From Chitinophagales bacterium (GTDB lineage: Bacteria > Bacteroidota > Bacteroidia > Chitinophagales > Saprospiraceae), in contig JAFLBO010000018.1 of the NCBI GenBank assembly GCA_017303475.1, positions 55,959 to 119,958 of the forward strand: DNA of 64,000 bases, given 5' to 3'. Position numbers and translations under genes: made by a program. Positions 54,701 to 63,644 of this stretch are shown piece by piece. The stretch's first letter is position 1. Each line of letters begins with the position of its first letter. The notes beneath the pieces were generated by a model. The model was not told where the DNA came from, made no database searches, and was given only the letters and a program-made list of their open reading frames with translations.

Positions 54701-54750
54701 GCATGAAAGATGGGAAAATATCGACCCGAAAATTAATTATTCACCGCTAG
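51745..54750 (+). CDS. Exported right-handed beta-helix-like protein; sorting domain interrupted by in-frame TAG
   Basis: A large exported protein (969 codons to the first stop) of unknown function. The N-terminus has a long signal (MKNLFKLNSLFKTSW, then FCLGSFFLILVSVQRVNC), and a second ATG at 51754 may be the real start. Residues about 110-620 show many short NxF/NxI turns typical of right-handed beta-helices (NNFFQNHIGVYALGFGS, GIYSNANFLTATGNNM). A helical region follows (about 650-920). A T9SS sorting domain starts IVPNPASEYVVFAFHS but meets TAG at 54652-54654. The same frame then reads VPLFGLINGVYFCQV and STRKLIIHR before a second TAG at 54748, which is exactly the missing rest of the domain. 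Loss of the tail should block T9SS export. Codon composition is more AT-rich than in neighbours. Confidence 0.75.
54652..54654 (+). other. Premature in-frame TAG in a T9SS sorting domain
   Basis: The codon after HFF is TAG, and the frame continues without shift into GLINGVYFCQV and KLIIHR. A single base change, for example from CAG, AAG, GAG, TTG or TGG, would explain it. It could also be a sequencing error. TAG is not a selenocysteine codon, so the nearby selD gene does not offer an explanation. Confidence 0.75.
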
Positions 54751-54758
54751 GCTAACCC

Positions 54759-54796
54759 ATACAGGCGGAGCTTCGCCATTGCGGCTCCGCCTGTAT
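54759..54796 (+). terminator. Hairpin between the two cassette genes
   Basis: ATACAGGCGGAGC (54759-54771) and GCTCCGCCTGTAT (54784-54796) are exact complements around 12 bases. It lies between the restored end of the previous gene and the ATG at 54809. Only a weak A/T-rich tail follows, so it may act as a partial terminator or an mRNA-stabilising hairpin. Confidence 0.65.
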
Positions 54797-54808
54797 CATT
54801 AAATAAAA

Positions 54809-56557
54809 ATGAAAAAGTCATCTTTTCTTGCTATTCTTTGCTGCCTCCCTATCCTGGTTATCGCCCAGAGGCACGATAATACCACCTTGTTAGGCTATTA
54901 CGGGGGCTTTATTTCGCCGCCCGATGACGATCTCGGCATCAGCGTACTCACATTTCCTGACGGTAGCTTGCAAATGGAAGAGAACTTCGACCTTACGATG
55001 TACTTTGATTTTACCAACGCCCCTTTTTCCGATTCCAGCGGCAAATTGCATTGCTACTCCAATGGGGTTAATCTCATGAATGCCCTTTGGGATACTATCC
55101 AGAATGGGGAGACACTTACAACAGATCGTCCACTTGGCAGCATCTGGCCCCAATTCGCCCTTGCCATGCCAAAACCTGGCCACAGCAACCGTGTAGTTCT
55201 ACTCTACGGCGACGAAGAAATTATGTATCCCTTTGGCCCGGACGGCGAGCTTTGGATCGTCTCTCATAACCTTTATGCTGCAGAGGTGGACATGGCCGCT
55301 AACCAGGGGGCCGGGGAAGTGTTGTCAAAGGGACAGATTGTGGTGCAAGACTCTTTGGCATTGGGAAAGTTCACTGCTTGTAAGCACGCCAATGGGCGTG
55401 ATTGGTGGATATTGGCCCAAAAGCACAACAGCAAAAAATTTTACACGATTTTACTTGATCCTCAAGGGCTCCACAATATGGGAACTCAGATAGTCAGTGG
55501 GATAAAGATGTACGATGGGATGGGGCAGGCCTGTTTTTCCCCGAATGGAGAGCATTATGTGATGTACGATGCAGTAACTTTTGATACCATTGATGGGGAG
55601 TATTTGAATATCTACGATTTTAATCGATGCACGGGATTGCTGTCAAACCACCGCCAAATCGGTTTGCCTGGCCAAATCGGTGGTATAGCCTTTTCGCCAA
55701 ACTCAAGGTATTTTTACCACAACAACTTTCTTAAGGCCTACCAGTACGATATACTAGCTTCAAATATTGAGGCAAGCAAAACCCTTGTTGCTGAATGGGA
55801 CGGGTATCCTGGAACACCTTTTTTTTTCATGCAACTGATGCCGGACAACAAAATCTATTCCAGCACAACCACAATCACGGATGTAATGCATGTAATTCAA
55901 TACCCTGACGAGGCAGGGGCAGCCTGCCAATACACGCAACATGCAGTCCACCTACCTACACGCAATTCAAGATCCGTCCCCAATTTTCCGAATTTTCGCC
56001 TTGGCCCGCTCGACGGCTCTCTCTGCGATACCCTAGGGCTGGACAACTACCCCATAGCCTGGTATCGTTACACACAAGACACCCTTGACCCGCTCGCAGT
56101 GGAGTTTCGAGACCTGTCGTATTACGAGCCGACGGATTGGTCCTGGGATTTTGGAGATGGTTCGGCGGGCAGTAGTGAGCGGCACCCAACGTATGTTTTT
56201 GACAGTGCCGGAGTATATCAAGTTTGCCTCACCGTAAGTAACGCCAATGGAAGTAACACCCATTGTAAAACCCTTTATTTGGGAGTTACTTCAACAGAGA
56301 ATCCGGTATTACAGAGCCAAATTGTCGTTTCGCCAAACCCTTTTTCAAGTCGCATCAGTATTGCCTTGAGCACGAACCTTCGCAGTCCGGTTTTTCATCT
56401 CTATAACCAACTGGGAAATCTCCTGCGGGAAGAAAGTTTGGCCTACGGCATTACAGAGATTGAAACAGAGGCATTGCCACCTGGCATCTACTTCTGGGTG
56501 GTCATGAGCAACGGGGAACTGGTAAAATCAGGGAAAATTGTTAAATCAGTACGATAG
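54809..56557 (+). CDS. Exported PKD-domain protein with T9SS sorting domain
   Basis: A 582-residue exported protein with signal peptide MKKSSFLAILCCLPILVIA. Residues about 30-400 are beta-propeller-like, with repeated blade features (GQACFSPNGEHYVMYD, GGIAFSPNSRYFYHNNF). A PKD domain (about 430-505) has DWSWDFGDGSAGS and YVFDSAGVYQVCLTVSN. The end is a T9SS sorting domain (VSPNPFSSRISIALS, GIYFWVVMSNGELV). The layout is that of many surface proteins in Saprospiraceae. It is 12 bases after a hairpin and probably in the same transcript region as the preceding gene. The gene is inside the segment flanked by the two inverted elements. Function is unknown. Confidence 0.85.
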   Translation: MKKSSFLAILCCLPILVIAQRHDNTTLLGYYGGFISPPDDDLGISVLTFPDGSLQMEENFDLTMYFDFTNAPFSDSSGKLHCYSNGVNLMNALWDTIQNGETLTTDRPLGSIWPQFALAMPKPGHSNRVVLLYGDEEIMYPFGPDGELWIVSHNLYAAEVDMAANQGAGEVLSKGQIVVQDSLALGKFTACKHANGRDWWILAQKHNSKKFYTILLDPQGLHNMGTQIVSGIKMYDGMGQACFSPNGEHYVMYDAVTFDTIDGEYLNIYDFNRCTGLLSNHRQIGLPGQIGGIAFSPNSRYFYHNNFLKAYQYDILASNIEASKTLVAEWDGYPGTPFFFMQLMPDNKIYSSTTTITDVMHVIQYPDEAGAACQYTQHAVHLPTRNSRSVPNFPNFRLGPLDGSLCDTLGLDNYPIAWYRYTQDTLDPLAVEFRDLSYYEPTDWSWDFGDGSAGSSERHPTYVFDSAGVYQVCLTVSNANGSNTHCKTLYLGVTSTENPVLQSQIVVSPNPFSSRISIALSTNLRSPVFHLYNQLGNLLREESLAYGITEIETEALPPGIYFWVVMSNGELVKSGKIVKSVR

Positions 56558-56639
56558 CACCGCGGGATGCGCTCGAATAAATATGACAATTTGGGAAGAA
56601 CCGGCGAAGGCAGGGAAAGTGGTGAAGGTGCGGGGGAAT

Positions 56640-56815
56640 TGACGATTGAAGATTACATGAGTACATGATTGAAGAGGGGAAGGAATTACACGATTGACGA
56701 TTACATGAGTACATGATTGAAGAGGGAGGGCGCTGGGTCTGGCATTCGTACGAATCCCGAGCCCAGCGCCCTCCCTCTTCAATCATGTACTCATGTAATC
56801 GTCAATCGTCAATCA
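56640..56815. repeat. Composite palindromic element, GTACATGATTGAAGAGGG family (copy I, inverted)
   Basis: The arms 56685-56737 and about 56762-56814 are near-perfect complements, with one or two differences from the arms at 51107. The 24-base loop (TCTGGCATTCGTACGAATCC...) matches the reverse complement of the loop of copy H at 22 of 24 bases, so the element is inverted relative to it. Its extra half-unit lies on the inner side (56640-56684). The right side ends eight bases before the stop codon of the next gene. Confidence 0.92.
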
Positions 56816-56823
56816 TTTGCTCC

Positions 56824-59800
56824 CTAATTCCTTTTCCCAAGCTCCGCATTAAGGATCTTGATCTCTACACGCTGGTTGGTTTTACGGCCTTCAGGCGTGG
56901 TATTAGGTACCAACGGTTGCTTTTTACCATATCCTTTGTATTGTACTCGCTGCGTGTCGATGCCTTTGTCTGTGAGGTAATTGGCTACTGCTTTGGCACG
57001 CGCGGTACTGAGGTAATCGGCAAATTCGTCGGTTGGCTGGTTGTTGGTGTGGCCACCCACTTCGATTGTTACCTTCGGGTTTTCTACCAGGAAGTCGTAT
57101 AACTCATCCAGGTAGGTGTATACTGCCGGACGCAAGCTGGCGCTGTCGGTAGCGAAGGTGAGCAAACGCATCGGAATGGTTTGGCCTTGCTGGATGGCCC
57201 GGGTGAGTTCCGGCATGGCGCGTTTGCCTGTTTCAAATTCCAGGGTTTGCGAGCAGCCCTGGGCATCCGTAGCGGTTACCATGTGTTTGCCGGAAGTGAG
57301 TTTATTGGCTACTGATCCGGATTGTTTATTGTCCCAACTGATTTTATACGGTCCGGTACCGCCCTTTATGGATACCTGCGCCTTGCCATCAGTGCTGGTA
57401 GCGGTGCTGGCGCCAATGTTTTGTGTAAGTTCAATTACAAGCGGCTCAGGCGCTTTTACCGTGATTTTGGTGGTACGAGTGGTGCCTTTGGTATCGGTTA
57501 CGGTTACGGCATAATCGCCGGCTACCAGTCCGTCAGGTGTTTCACCACTCAATCCGGGGGTATTCCATTTAATGTCGTAGGGGCGTTTGCCTCCGGCAAT
57601 GCTCAGCTGAAGGGAAGCTTTATCGAGTCCGCCGCACTTGATCGGATTTTTCTCCTGTAAGGAAACTGTGAGTTCGGTAATGTTTTCCGCGATGGTAACG
57701 CTGCCTACCGCTGTGCATCCATTGTCATCGGTAACCGTTACTTTACTTACGCCTGGGCCGAGTTTAAGGGCTGTATTGCTGCTTTCGCCACTTTCCCACT
57801 GGAAAATGTAATTGCCGCTGCCACCGCTCACTTTAGCAAGGGCTTTGCCGTCCGTATTGCCTGCGCTGGCTGGGTTTTGCATTTCCACGGCAACTGCCAG
57901 CGGAGCAGGAGATGAAACAGCAATGGAAGCCGTTTTGGTAGCGCCATTAGCATCTGTGACGGTCAGGGTATAGGTTCCGGCCGGGGCAGAAGGGTTGGCA
58001 TCCTGTAAGGCCGGGTTACTCCAGTTGTATTTGTAGCCCGCTTTACCGCCAGATACCTGCACTTCCAGGGTGGCTTTTTCACCGGAACATTTGATGGCCG
58101 TTTTCTCCGTGATGCTGAGCGCGAGCGGCATAAAGGTTTCCGACATAGTGATGGATGCCTTGGCTGTGCATCCGTTGGCATCAGTGATGGCAATTTCGGT
58201 TACACCGGGAGCGAGAGAAACAGCATTCATACTGGTTTCGCCATTCGCCCAGGCATAGCGATATGGAGGCGTGCCTCCGGTTACCAGCGCCTGTGCTTTT
58301 CCGTCAGATTTGCCGGGGCTCAGTGGCGCTTGCATTTCGGTTTTTACGCTCAATGGGGCAGGGGCTGATACAGCAATGGATGCCGTTTTAGTGGCGCCAT
58401 TGGCATCTGTTACCGTTAATACATAAGTGCCTGCAGAGGCAGATGGGGAGGCGTCCTGCAGGGTCGGGTTATTCCAGCTGTATTTGTAGCCTGCTTTGCC
58501 TCCAGATACCTGGGCTTCCAGTGTGGCTTTTTCACCGGCACATTTGATGGCTGTTTTTTCCGTGATGCTCAGCGCGAGCGGCATAAAGGTTTCAGACATG
58601 CTGATGGATGACTTTGCTGTGCATCCGTTGGCATCTGTAATGGCAATTTCGGTTACACCAGGCGCAAGGGCTATGGCGTTGGCGGCAGATTCTCCGTTTG
58701 CCCAGGCATAGCGGTAGGGTGGGGTGCCACCGGTTACAACAGCCTGCGCTTTGCCATCGGATTTGCCGGGACTCAGTGGGGCCTGCATTTCGGTTTTAAC
58801 CGCAAGGGCAGCTGGCGCCGTCAGGGCTACTGCGGCAGTTTGGGTTTTGCCGTTGGCATCTGTTACGGTTACGGTATAATTGCCGGCTCCGGCCGTTGGG
58901 GCATTTCCGGATAAGGCCGGATTGCTCCAGGCATATTTGTACCCGGCTTTGCCACCGGAAACCTGTACTTCCAGGGTTGCTTTATCGCTGGCGCACTTAA
59001 TGGAGGTTTTTTCCACGATGTTAACCAACAGCGCCTCAAAGGTTTCTGCCAGAGTTGCAGAGCCCGTTGCCGTGCAACCATTGGCATCGGTGATGGTTAC
59101 CTTGCTTACACCTGCAGGCAGCGCAGCCGCAGTGCTGGTGTTTTCTCCATTCGACCAGATCATGGTATAAGGGCCTGTACCTCCGATGGGTTTAACCACC
59201 GCTTTGCCGTCGGATTTACCGGGGCTCAATGCGGAAAGGACTTCAACTGTACAAGCCAGTGGCGCAGGGGCAGATACCACCAAAGACGCTGTTTTGGTAG
59301 CGCCGGCAGCATCGGTCACAGTCAGTTGGTAATTGCCCGGACCAGCAGTTGGTTTATCGCCTGTGAGGGCAGCATTATTCCATTTATAGGTGTAATTCGC
59401 TTTTCCACCTTTCACCACCACTTCCAGTGCGGCTTTGTCGCCTGTACACTTGATGGGTGTTTTCTCTGTAATACTTACTTCGAGGGGCACAACTTCTTCG
59501 GTCATCATAACGCTGGCCGTTGCGGTACAGCCGTTTTCATCCGTAACGGTTACTTTGTGCAAGCCGGCTGTGAGTTTAAGCGTTGCAGCGGTTATTTCAC
59601 CATTATCCCATAAGAAGCTGTGGCCAACTGCGCCACCGGCAGTGCTGCAAAGCGCCTTGCCATCTGCGCCGCCCGGACTTACCACTCCCTGTGCAAATGC
59701 AGAGGCGGTAAGTGGTTGTGGCGATTTTACGCGGATAGAGGCAGTTTGAGTGCTTCCGGCGCCATCGGTAACCGTTACCGTGTAATCTCCGGCAGGAACC

Positions 59801-61776
59801 TCAGCTGGCTCTTTACCACTGAGCGCCGGGTTGCTCCAGGCGTACTTGAAAGCGCCTTTTCCACCTTTTGTTTCTACTTTCAGGGCCGATTTTTGACCAT
59901 GGCAAAGGATTTTTCCGGTTTCAGTGATACTTACTGTGAGGGTCAGGACATTTTCCGGAATGACAAAATTGGCAGTTCCGGAGCATCCATTAGCATCAGT
60001 TACGGTTAGTACGTGGTTGCCGGGCGGCAGTTTGGTGGCTGCAAATACGGTTTCACCATTATCCCATTTGAAGAAAAACGCACCGGTCCCGCCTTTGGCC
60101 TGAGCCAGGGCTTTGCCGTCGGAGCCGCCTGTGCTGGCGGGCGCCTGTACGAGGGCGGAAACCGCGAGGGCATCCGGCTGTTTTAGGCTGATAACGGCTG
60201 TACAGGTGGCTTTGGTGGCATCTGTAACGGTTATGGTGTAATCGCCGGCAGGAACGTTTACCGGATTTTCGCCGGTAATGGCTGGATTGCTCCAAACAAC
60301 GCTGTAGGGCTTTTTGCCTCCTTTGATATCTACCGTTACCGCGCCTTCTCCGCCAAAACACTTGATTTTAGTTTTTTCCACAATGGCTGCCGATACTGGC
60401 TGGGCTACTTCAGAGATGGTAACTTTCAGTACCACTGTACATCCTTTGGCGTCGGCCACGGTAACTGTGTGTTCGCCTCCGGTTAACTTGGTTGCAGTAG
60501 CCAGATTTTCGCCATTGTCCCATTGCACGGTAATACCTGCGGCATTGGTAGGCAGGTCTACATCGGCCGCGCCATCAGCCATGCCAGGAGCGCTGATGGG
60601 CTTTTTCTGGCGGGCCTTCACTTTCAGGCGGGAATCCGGAACACCAATTTCTGCTGTCCGAACCTTCCCCTTACTATCAGACACAGTCACCGAATAAGTG
60701 CCTGCGCCAACATCTTTCGGACTTTCGCCAGAGAGTCCGCCAGTCCAGGTCCAGGTGTATGGTTCAACCCCGCCGGTAATTTTAGCCATCAAAACGGCAT
60801 CCTTGCCGTTTCCTTCGCAACTAATCGGCTTTTCCACGTAGGCATTCAGCACCATGTTGTAGGCCTTATCTACCATGAAAAGTCCTTTATCTTCAGTGCC
60901 TACCCATACCGTACCGCTTGGCTCAATGGCTATGTTATTTCCGTATTGGGAAGTGTAATATTCCGGGCCACTAAACACATCATAGGTGCCTGCAATCATA
61001 TCAAAGCGGGTCAGATTCCCGCTCACCAGCCACATTTTTCCGGAAGGATCAATGTCGAAGTCGTTGATATCGCCCTCCAGATACTTTTCTTCGAGCGCAA
61101 GGTCGGTCCAGCGCTCACCACCCGGGGCTTTGGTGATAAACCCTTCTGCCAGAACGTAAATAACAGTATTGTATTCGCGGATACGTTGCACATTATTGTC
61201 AACAAGGTCTGCTTTCCAGCGGCCTGGCGTTCCAGACATTACGCCTTTATCTGTACCGATCCACAAGCGGCCGGTAGCATCCTGGAAGATGTTGGTAATG
61301 TTATTGGATTTCAGTTTTGAGTTAACTGTTTTCCATTGCACATTCATTTTCAATTCGGGCTCTATGGCAAATTGAATCACCCCGGCCTCATCTGTACCCA
61401 GGTATAGCAGTTTGTTTTTGGTGTCTAGCCAGGCAGCTGTTATAGAGCATGGCTCTGTCACAAATTTGCGGAAGGCGGCTTCCGAAAATGTGAAATCTGC
61501 ATTGCCGCCTTTGAACTGCAGCACATTTTTTTCACCAGGCGCCAGCTTCACCGGGCTGGATAGGTCAGCTGCTTTTACCTGGAAAATACCGCTGGCATTT
61601 GCGGCCCATTTACGGCCTGAAGCATCAACTGCTACGTTTTTAACCGTCAATGCACGGTCAATGGCAGAACAGCGGGTAACTTCAAGATCTGCTTTCTGGC
61701 CGAAGAGGGTTTGTTGCAGAAGCAGGAAAATAACCGGTATAACAAGTTTGGAAAACCGAAAGATCAATTGAATCAT
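56824..61776 (-). CDS. Propeller / SprB-repeat / OmpA-domain cell-surface protein
   Basis: A 1650-residue exported protein. ATG at 61776 gives MIQLIFRFSKLVIPVIFLLL as signal; the longer frame upstream lacks one. Residues about 30-310 are a two-component-regulator-type propeller (FQDATGRLWIGTDKGVMSG, IAIEPSGTVWVGTEDKGLFM). From about 314 to 1515 there are eight super-repeats of about 147 residues. Each alternates an SprB-type unit (EKTAIKCAGEKATLE, GGKAGYKYSW, AGTYTLTVTDANG) with a second unit (LSPGKSDGKAQA, GGTPPYRYAWANGE, EIAITDANGCTA). The last 110 residues are an OmpA/MotB peptidoglycan-binding domain (LLTFATDSASLRP, VEVGGHTNN-like IEVGGHTNNQPTDEF, LSTARAKAVANYL, GKKQPLVPNTTPEGRKTNQR). There is no T9SS tail. 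It likely tethers the cell wall to a surface fibre. Confidence 0.9.
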   Translation of the reverse strand: MIQLIFRFSKLVIPVIFLLLQQTLFGQKADLEVTRCSAIDRALTVKNVAVDASGRKWAANASGIFQVKAADLSSPVKLAPGEKNVLQFKGGNADFTFSEAAFRKFVTEPCSITAAWLDTKNKLLYLGTDEAGVIQFAIEPELKMNVQWKTVNSKLKSNNITNIFQDATGRLWIGTDKGVMSGTPGRWKADLVDNNVQRIREYNTVIYVLAEGFITKAPGGERWTDLALEEKYLEGDINDFDIDPSGKMWLVSGNLTRFDMIAGTYDVFSGPEYYTSQYGNNIAIEPSGTVWVGTEDKGLFMVDKAYNMVLNAYVEKPISCEGNGKDAVLMAKITGGVEPYTWTWTGGLSGESPKDVGAGTYSVTVSDSKGKVRTAEIGVPDSRLKVKARQKKPISAPGMADGAADVDLPTNAAGITVQWDNGENLATATKLTGGEHTVTVADAKGCTVVLKVTISEVAQPVSAAIVEKTKIKCFGGEGAVTVDIKGGKKPYSVVWSNPAITGENPVNVPAGDYTITVTDATKATCTAVISLKQPDALAVSALVQAPASTGGSDGKALAQAKGGTGAFFFKWDNGETVFAATKLPPGNHVLTVTDANGCSGTANFVIPENVLTLTVSITETGKILCHGQKSALKVETKGGKGAFKYAWSNPALSGKEPAEVPAGDYTVTVTDGAGSTQTASIRVKSPQPLTASAFAQGVVSPGGADGKALCSTAGGAVGHSFLWDNGEITAATLKLTAGLHKVTVTDENGCTATASVMMTEEVVPLEVSITEKTPIKCTGDKAALEVVVKGGKANYTYKWNNAALTGDKPTAGPGNYQLTVTDAAGATKTASLVVSAPAPLACTVEVLSALSPGKSDGKAVVKPIGGTGPYTMIWSNGENTSTAAALPAGVSKVTITDANGCTATGSATLAETFEALLVNIVEKTSIKCASDKATLEVQVSGGKAGYKYAWSNPALSGNAPTAGAGNYTVTVTDANGKTQTAAVALTAPAALAVKTEMQAPLSPGKSDGKAQAVVTGGTPPYRYAWANGESAANAIALAPGVTEIAITDANGCTAKSSISMSETFMPLALSITEKTAIKCAGEKATLEAQVSGGKAGYKYSWNNPTLQDASPSASAGTYVLTVTDANGATKTASIAVSAPAPLSVKTEMQAPLSPGKSDGKAQALVTGGTPPYRYAWANGETSMNAVSLAPGVTEIAITDANGCTAKASITMSETFMPLALSITEKTAIKCSGEKATLEVQVSGGKAGYKYNWSNPALQDANPSAPAGTYTLTVTDANGATKTASIAVSSPAPLAVAVEMQNPASAGNTDGKALAKVSGGSGNYIFQWESGESSNTALKLGPGVSKVTVTDDNGCTAVGSVTIAENITELTVSLQEKNPIKCGGLDKASLQLSIAGGKRPYDIKWNTPGLSGETPDGLVAGDYAVTVTDTKGTTRTTKITVKAPEPLVIELTQNIGASTATSTDGKAQVSIKGGTGPYKISWDNKQSGSVANKLTSGKHMVTATDAQGCSQTLEFETGKRAMPELTRAIQQGQTIPMRLLTFATDSASLRPAVYTYLDELYDFLVENPKVTIEVGGHTNNQPTDEFADYLSTARAKAVANYLTDKGIDTQRVQYKGYGKKQPLVPNTTPEGRKTNQRVEIKILNAELGKRN

Positions 61777-62007
61777 CGTAAAAACTATTTTGCCTGTCGC
61801 TTTTGTAAGGTCAGCTGGCGTCAGGATCAGCATTTTGGGCCGCAAAAGTATGGAGGTTTATGGGTCCGGGACATTAACGTTTATCAAATGAGGTAAATTA
61901 CTCAAAAACGGGTCATAAAATCGCAAAATTTTTACCTTTCGGCACGGGAACGAACCGCTCAACAGGAGGACATGCTCCGGAAATTCCTCAAACATTCACC
62001 TTACAAC

Positions 62008-63498
62008 ATGTATTTACTAGGATACGATATCGGGTCATCTTCCGTGAAGGTGGCATTGGTTGATGCGCAAACCGGACAAACAGTGGCAATAGCCCAGCAC
62101 CCTGAACAAGAAATGCTTATTCGGGCTGAACAGCCAGATTGGGCTGAACAGGATCCAAACGATTGGTGGGAAGCTGCCTGTATAGCCAGTCAAGCTGTAC
62201 TGAAACAAAGCGAGGTGTCCCCTGAGCAGATTGCAGCCCTCGGCATAGCCTATCAAATGCACGGACTGGTTTGTGTGGATCAGGAAGGCCGGGTGCTTCG
62301 TCCGGCCATAATCTGGTGTGATAGCAGGGCGATAAGCGTTGGTCAAACTGCTTTTCAGTCATTTGGCACTGAACATTGCCTGAAACATTACCTGAACTCC
62401 CCGGGCAATTTTACCGCCTCCAAGCTGCGCTGGATTCAGGAAAATGAACCTGATTTATTCTCCAAAATCCACAAAATAATGCTTCCGGGAGATTATATCG
62501 CATACCGGATGAGTGGTCTGATGACTACTACTGCTACAGGATTATCTGAGGGTGTTTTATGGGATTTTATGGAAAACAGGCCGGCCTATGATTTACTGAA
62601 GCACTGGGGTATGTCGGAAAAACTCCTGCCTGGCATTGTGCCCATTTACGGTAAACAGGGAGTGCTATCTGCAGATGCTGCGGAATCCCTTGGGTTGAAG
62701 CCGGGTATTGTGATAGGTTATCGGGCTGGCGATCAGCCTAATAATGCTATGGCTTTAAATGTGTTGCAGCCGGGCGAATTGGCGGCCACCGGCGGCACTT
62801 CCGGGGTGGTTTATGCGGTGTCGGAAAAGCCTGTGTTCGATCCGGATCAGCGGATCAATAGTTTTGCTCATGTGAATTATGCTGCTCATCAGCCCAATAC
62901 GGGCTTATTGTTGTGCATCAATGGCGCTGGTAGTTTGTATCGCTGGCTGAGAGAACTTATATCCGGGGAAAGTGCCCGGATTTCCTATGCCGAGATGGAA
63001 GAAATGGCAGCCCAGGTATCACCGGGCGCAGAGGGGTTGACCATCATGCCTTTTGGAAATGGCGCGGAACGAATGCTTCAAAACCAGAATCCTGGTGCAT
63101 CAGTGTCGTTCCTGAACGTTAACCGACATGGCAAGGCGCATTTGGTGCGGGCAGGTCTGGAGGGAATTGCTTTTGGCTTTTTGTATGGTATCCAGGTGTT
63201 TAAACAACTTGGCGTGCAGGCAAAGGTGATTAGGGTTGGGAATGATAATTTGTTCCAATCGAAGGTTTTTGCAACAACTATTGCCAACCTGAGTGGTTTG
63301 CGGATAGATGTGTATCAAACTACCGGCGCCGTTGGCGCCGCTAAAGCTTCTGGGGTGTCGGCAGGCTTGTATCCTGATTTGGCCTCGGCTATGTCGTTTC
63401 ATTTGGAGCCGGTTCAACAGATAATGCCTGAACAACCCGACCCAAGGCTTGAAGCGGCGTATGATCGCTGGCAGGGATTGCTGCCAAAGGTTGAATGA
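62008..63498 (+). CDS. FGGY-family sugar kinase, xylulokinase-like
   Basis: A 496-residue FGGY carbohydrate kinase, most like xylulokinase, which phosphorylates D-xylulose. The N-terminal motif MYLLGYDIGSSSVKVALVD is the phosphate-1 loop. Then come YQMHGLVCVDQEGRVLRPAIIWCDSRA, ATATGLSEGVLWDF, and the C-terminal ATP-site strand ELAATGGTSGVVYAV with ALNVLQPG. ATG at 62008 matches the family start. An ATG at 61972, 36 bases upstream, follows AGGAGG at only two bases distance and would add 12 unlike residues. A TACCTTTC -7-like box is at about 61932. No xylose isomerase gene is nearby, so the substrate is inferred. Confidence 0.88.
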   Translation: MYLLGYDIGSSSVKVALVDAQTGQTVAIAQHPEQEMLIRAEQPDWAEQDPNDWWEAACIASQAVLKQSEVSPEQIAALGIAYQMHGLVCVDQEGRVLRPAIIWCDSRAISVGQTAFQSFGTEHCLKHYLNSPGNFTASKLRWIQENEPDLFSKIHKIMLPGDYIAYRMSGLMTTTATGLSEGVLWDFMENRPAYDLLKHWGMSEKLLPGIVPIYGKQGVLSADAAESLGLKPGIVIGYRAGDQPNNAMALNVLQPGELAATGGTSGVVYAVSEKPVFDPDQRINSFAHVNYAAHQPNTGLLLCINGAGSLYRWLRELISGESARISYAEMEEMAAQVSPGAEGLTIMPFGNGAERMLQNQNPGASVSFLNVNRHGKAHLVRAGLEGIAFGFLYGIQVFKQLGVQAKVIRVGNDNLFQSKVFATTIANLSGLRIDVYQTTGAVGAAKASGVSAGLYPDLASAMSFHLEPVQQIMPEQPDPRLEAAYDRWQGLLPKVE

Positions 63499-63608
63499 TC
63501 CTATCTGATTTGCATCCGGCTTCATGGCCCCACCGACCATATTCGTCGTTATTTGTGCTACTGGAATGTCGGTGCGATGCACCTTTGGGGCATTCGCTGA
63601 CGCGAATA

Positions 63609-63644
63609 CACTCACTCATTCACTCACTCATTCACTCACTCATG
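63609..63644. repeat. Three 12-bp CACTCACTCATT repeats at a start codon
   Basis: CACTCACTCATT occurs at 63609, 63621 and, as CACTCACTCATG, at 63633. The last copy supplies the ATG of the DUF697 gene. The reverse complement of the same word follows pntA at 23271. Confidence 0.75.

Noticed and set aside
51107..56815. Classical composite transposon
   Set aside because: The flanking elements encode no transposase and no target duplication is evident, so only the inverted layout is claimed.
56541..57102. Short frames across element I
   Set aside because: The same peptide-like reading (CTHVIVNRV-type) appears at each copy of the element because it is the translated repeat, not a gene.
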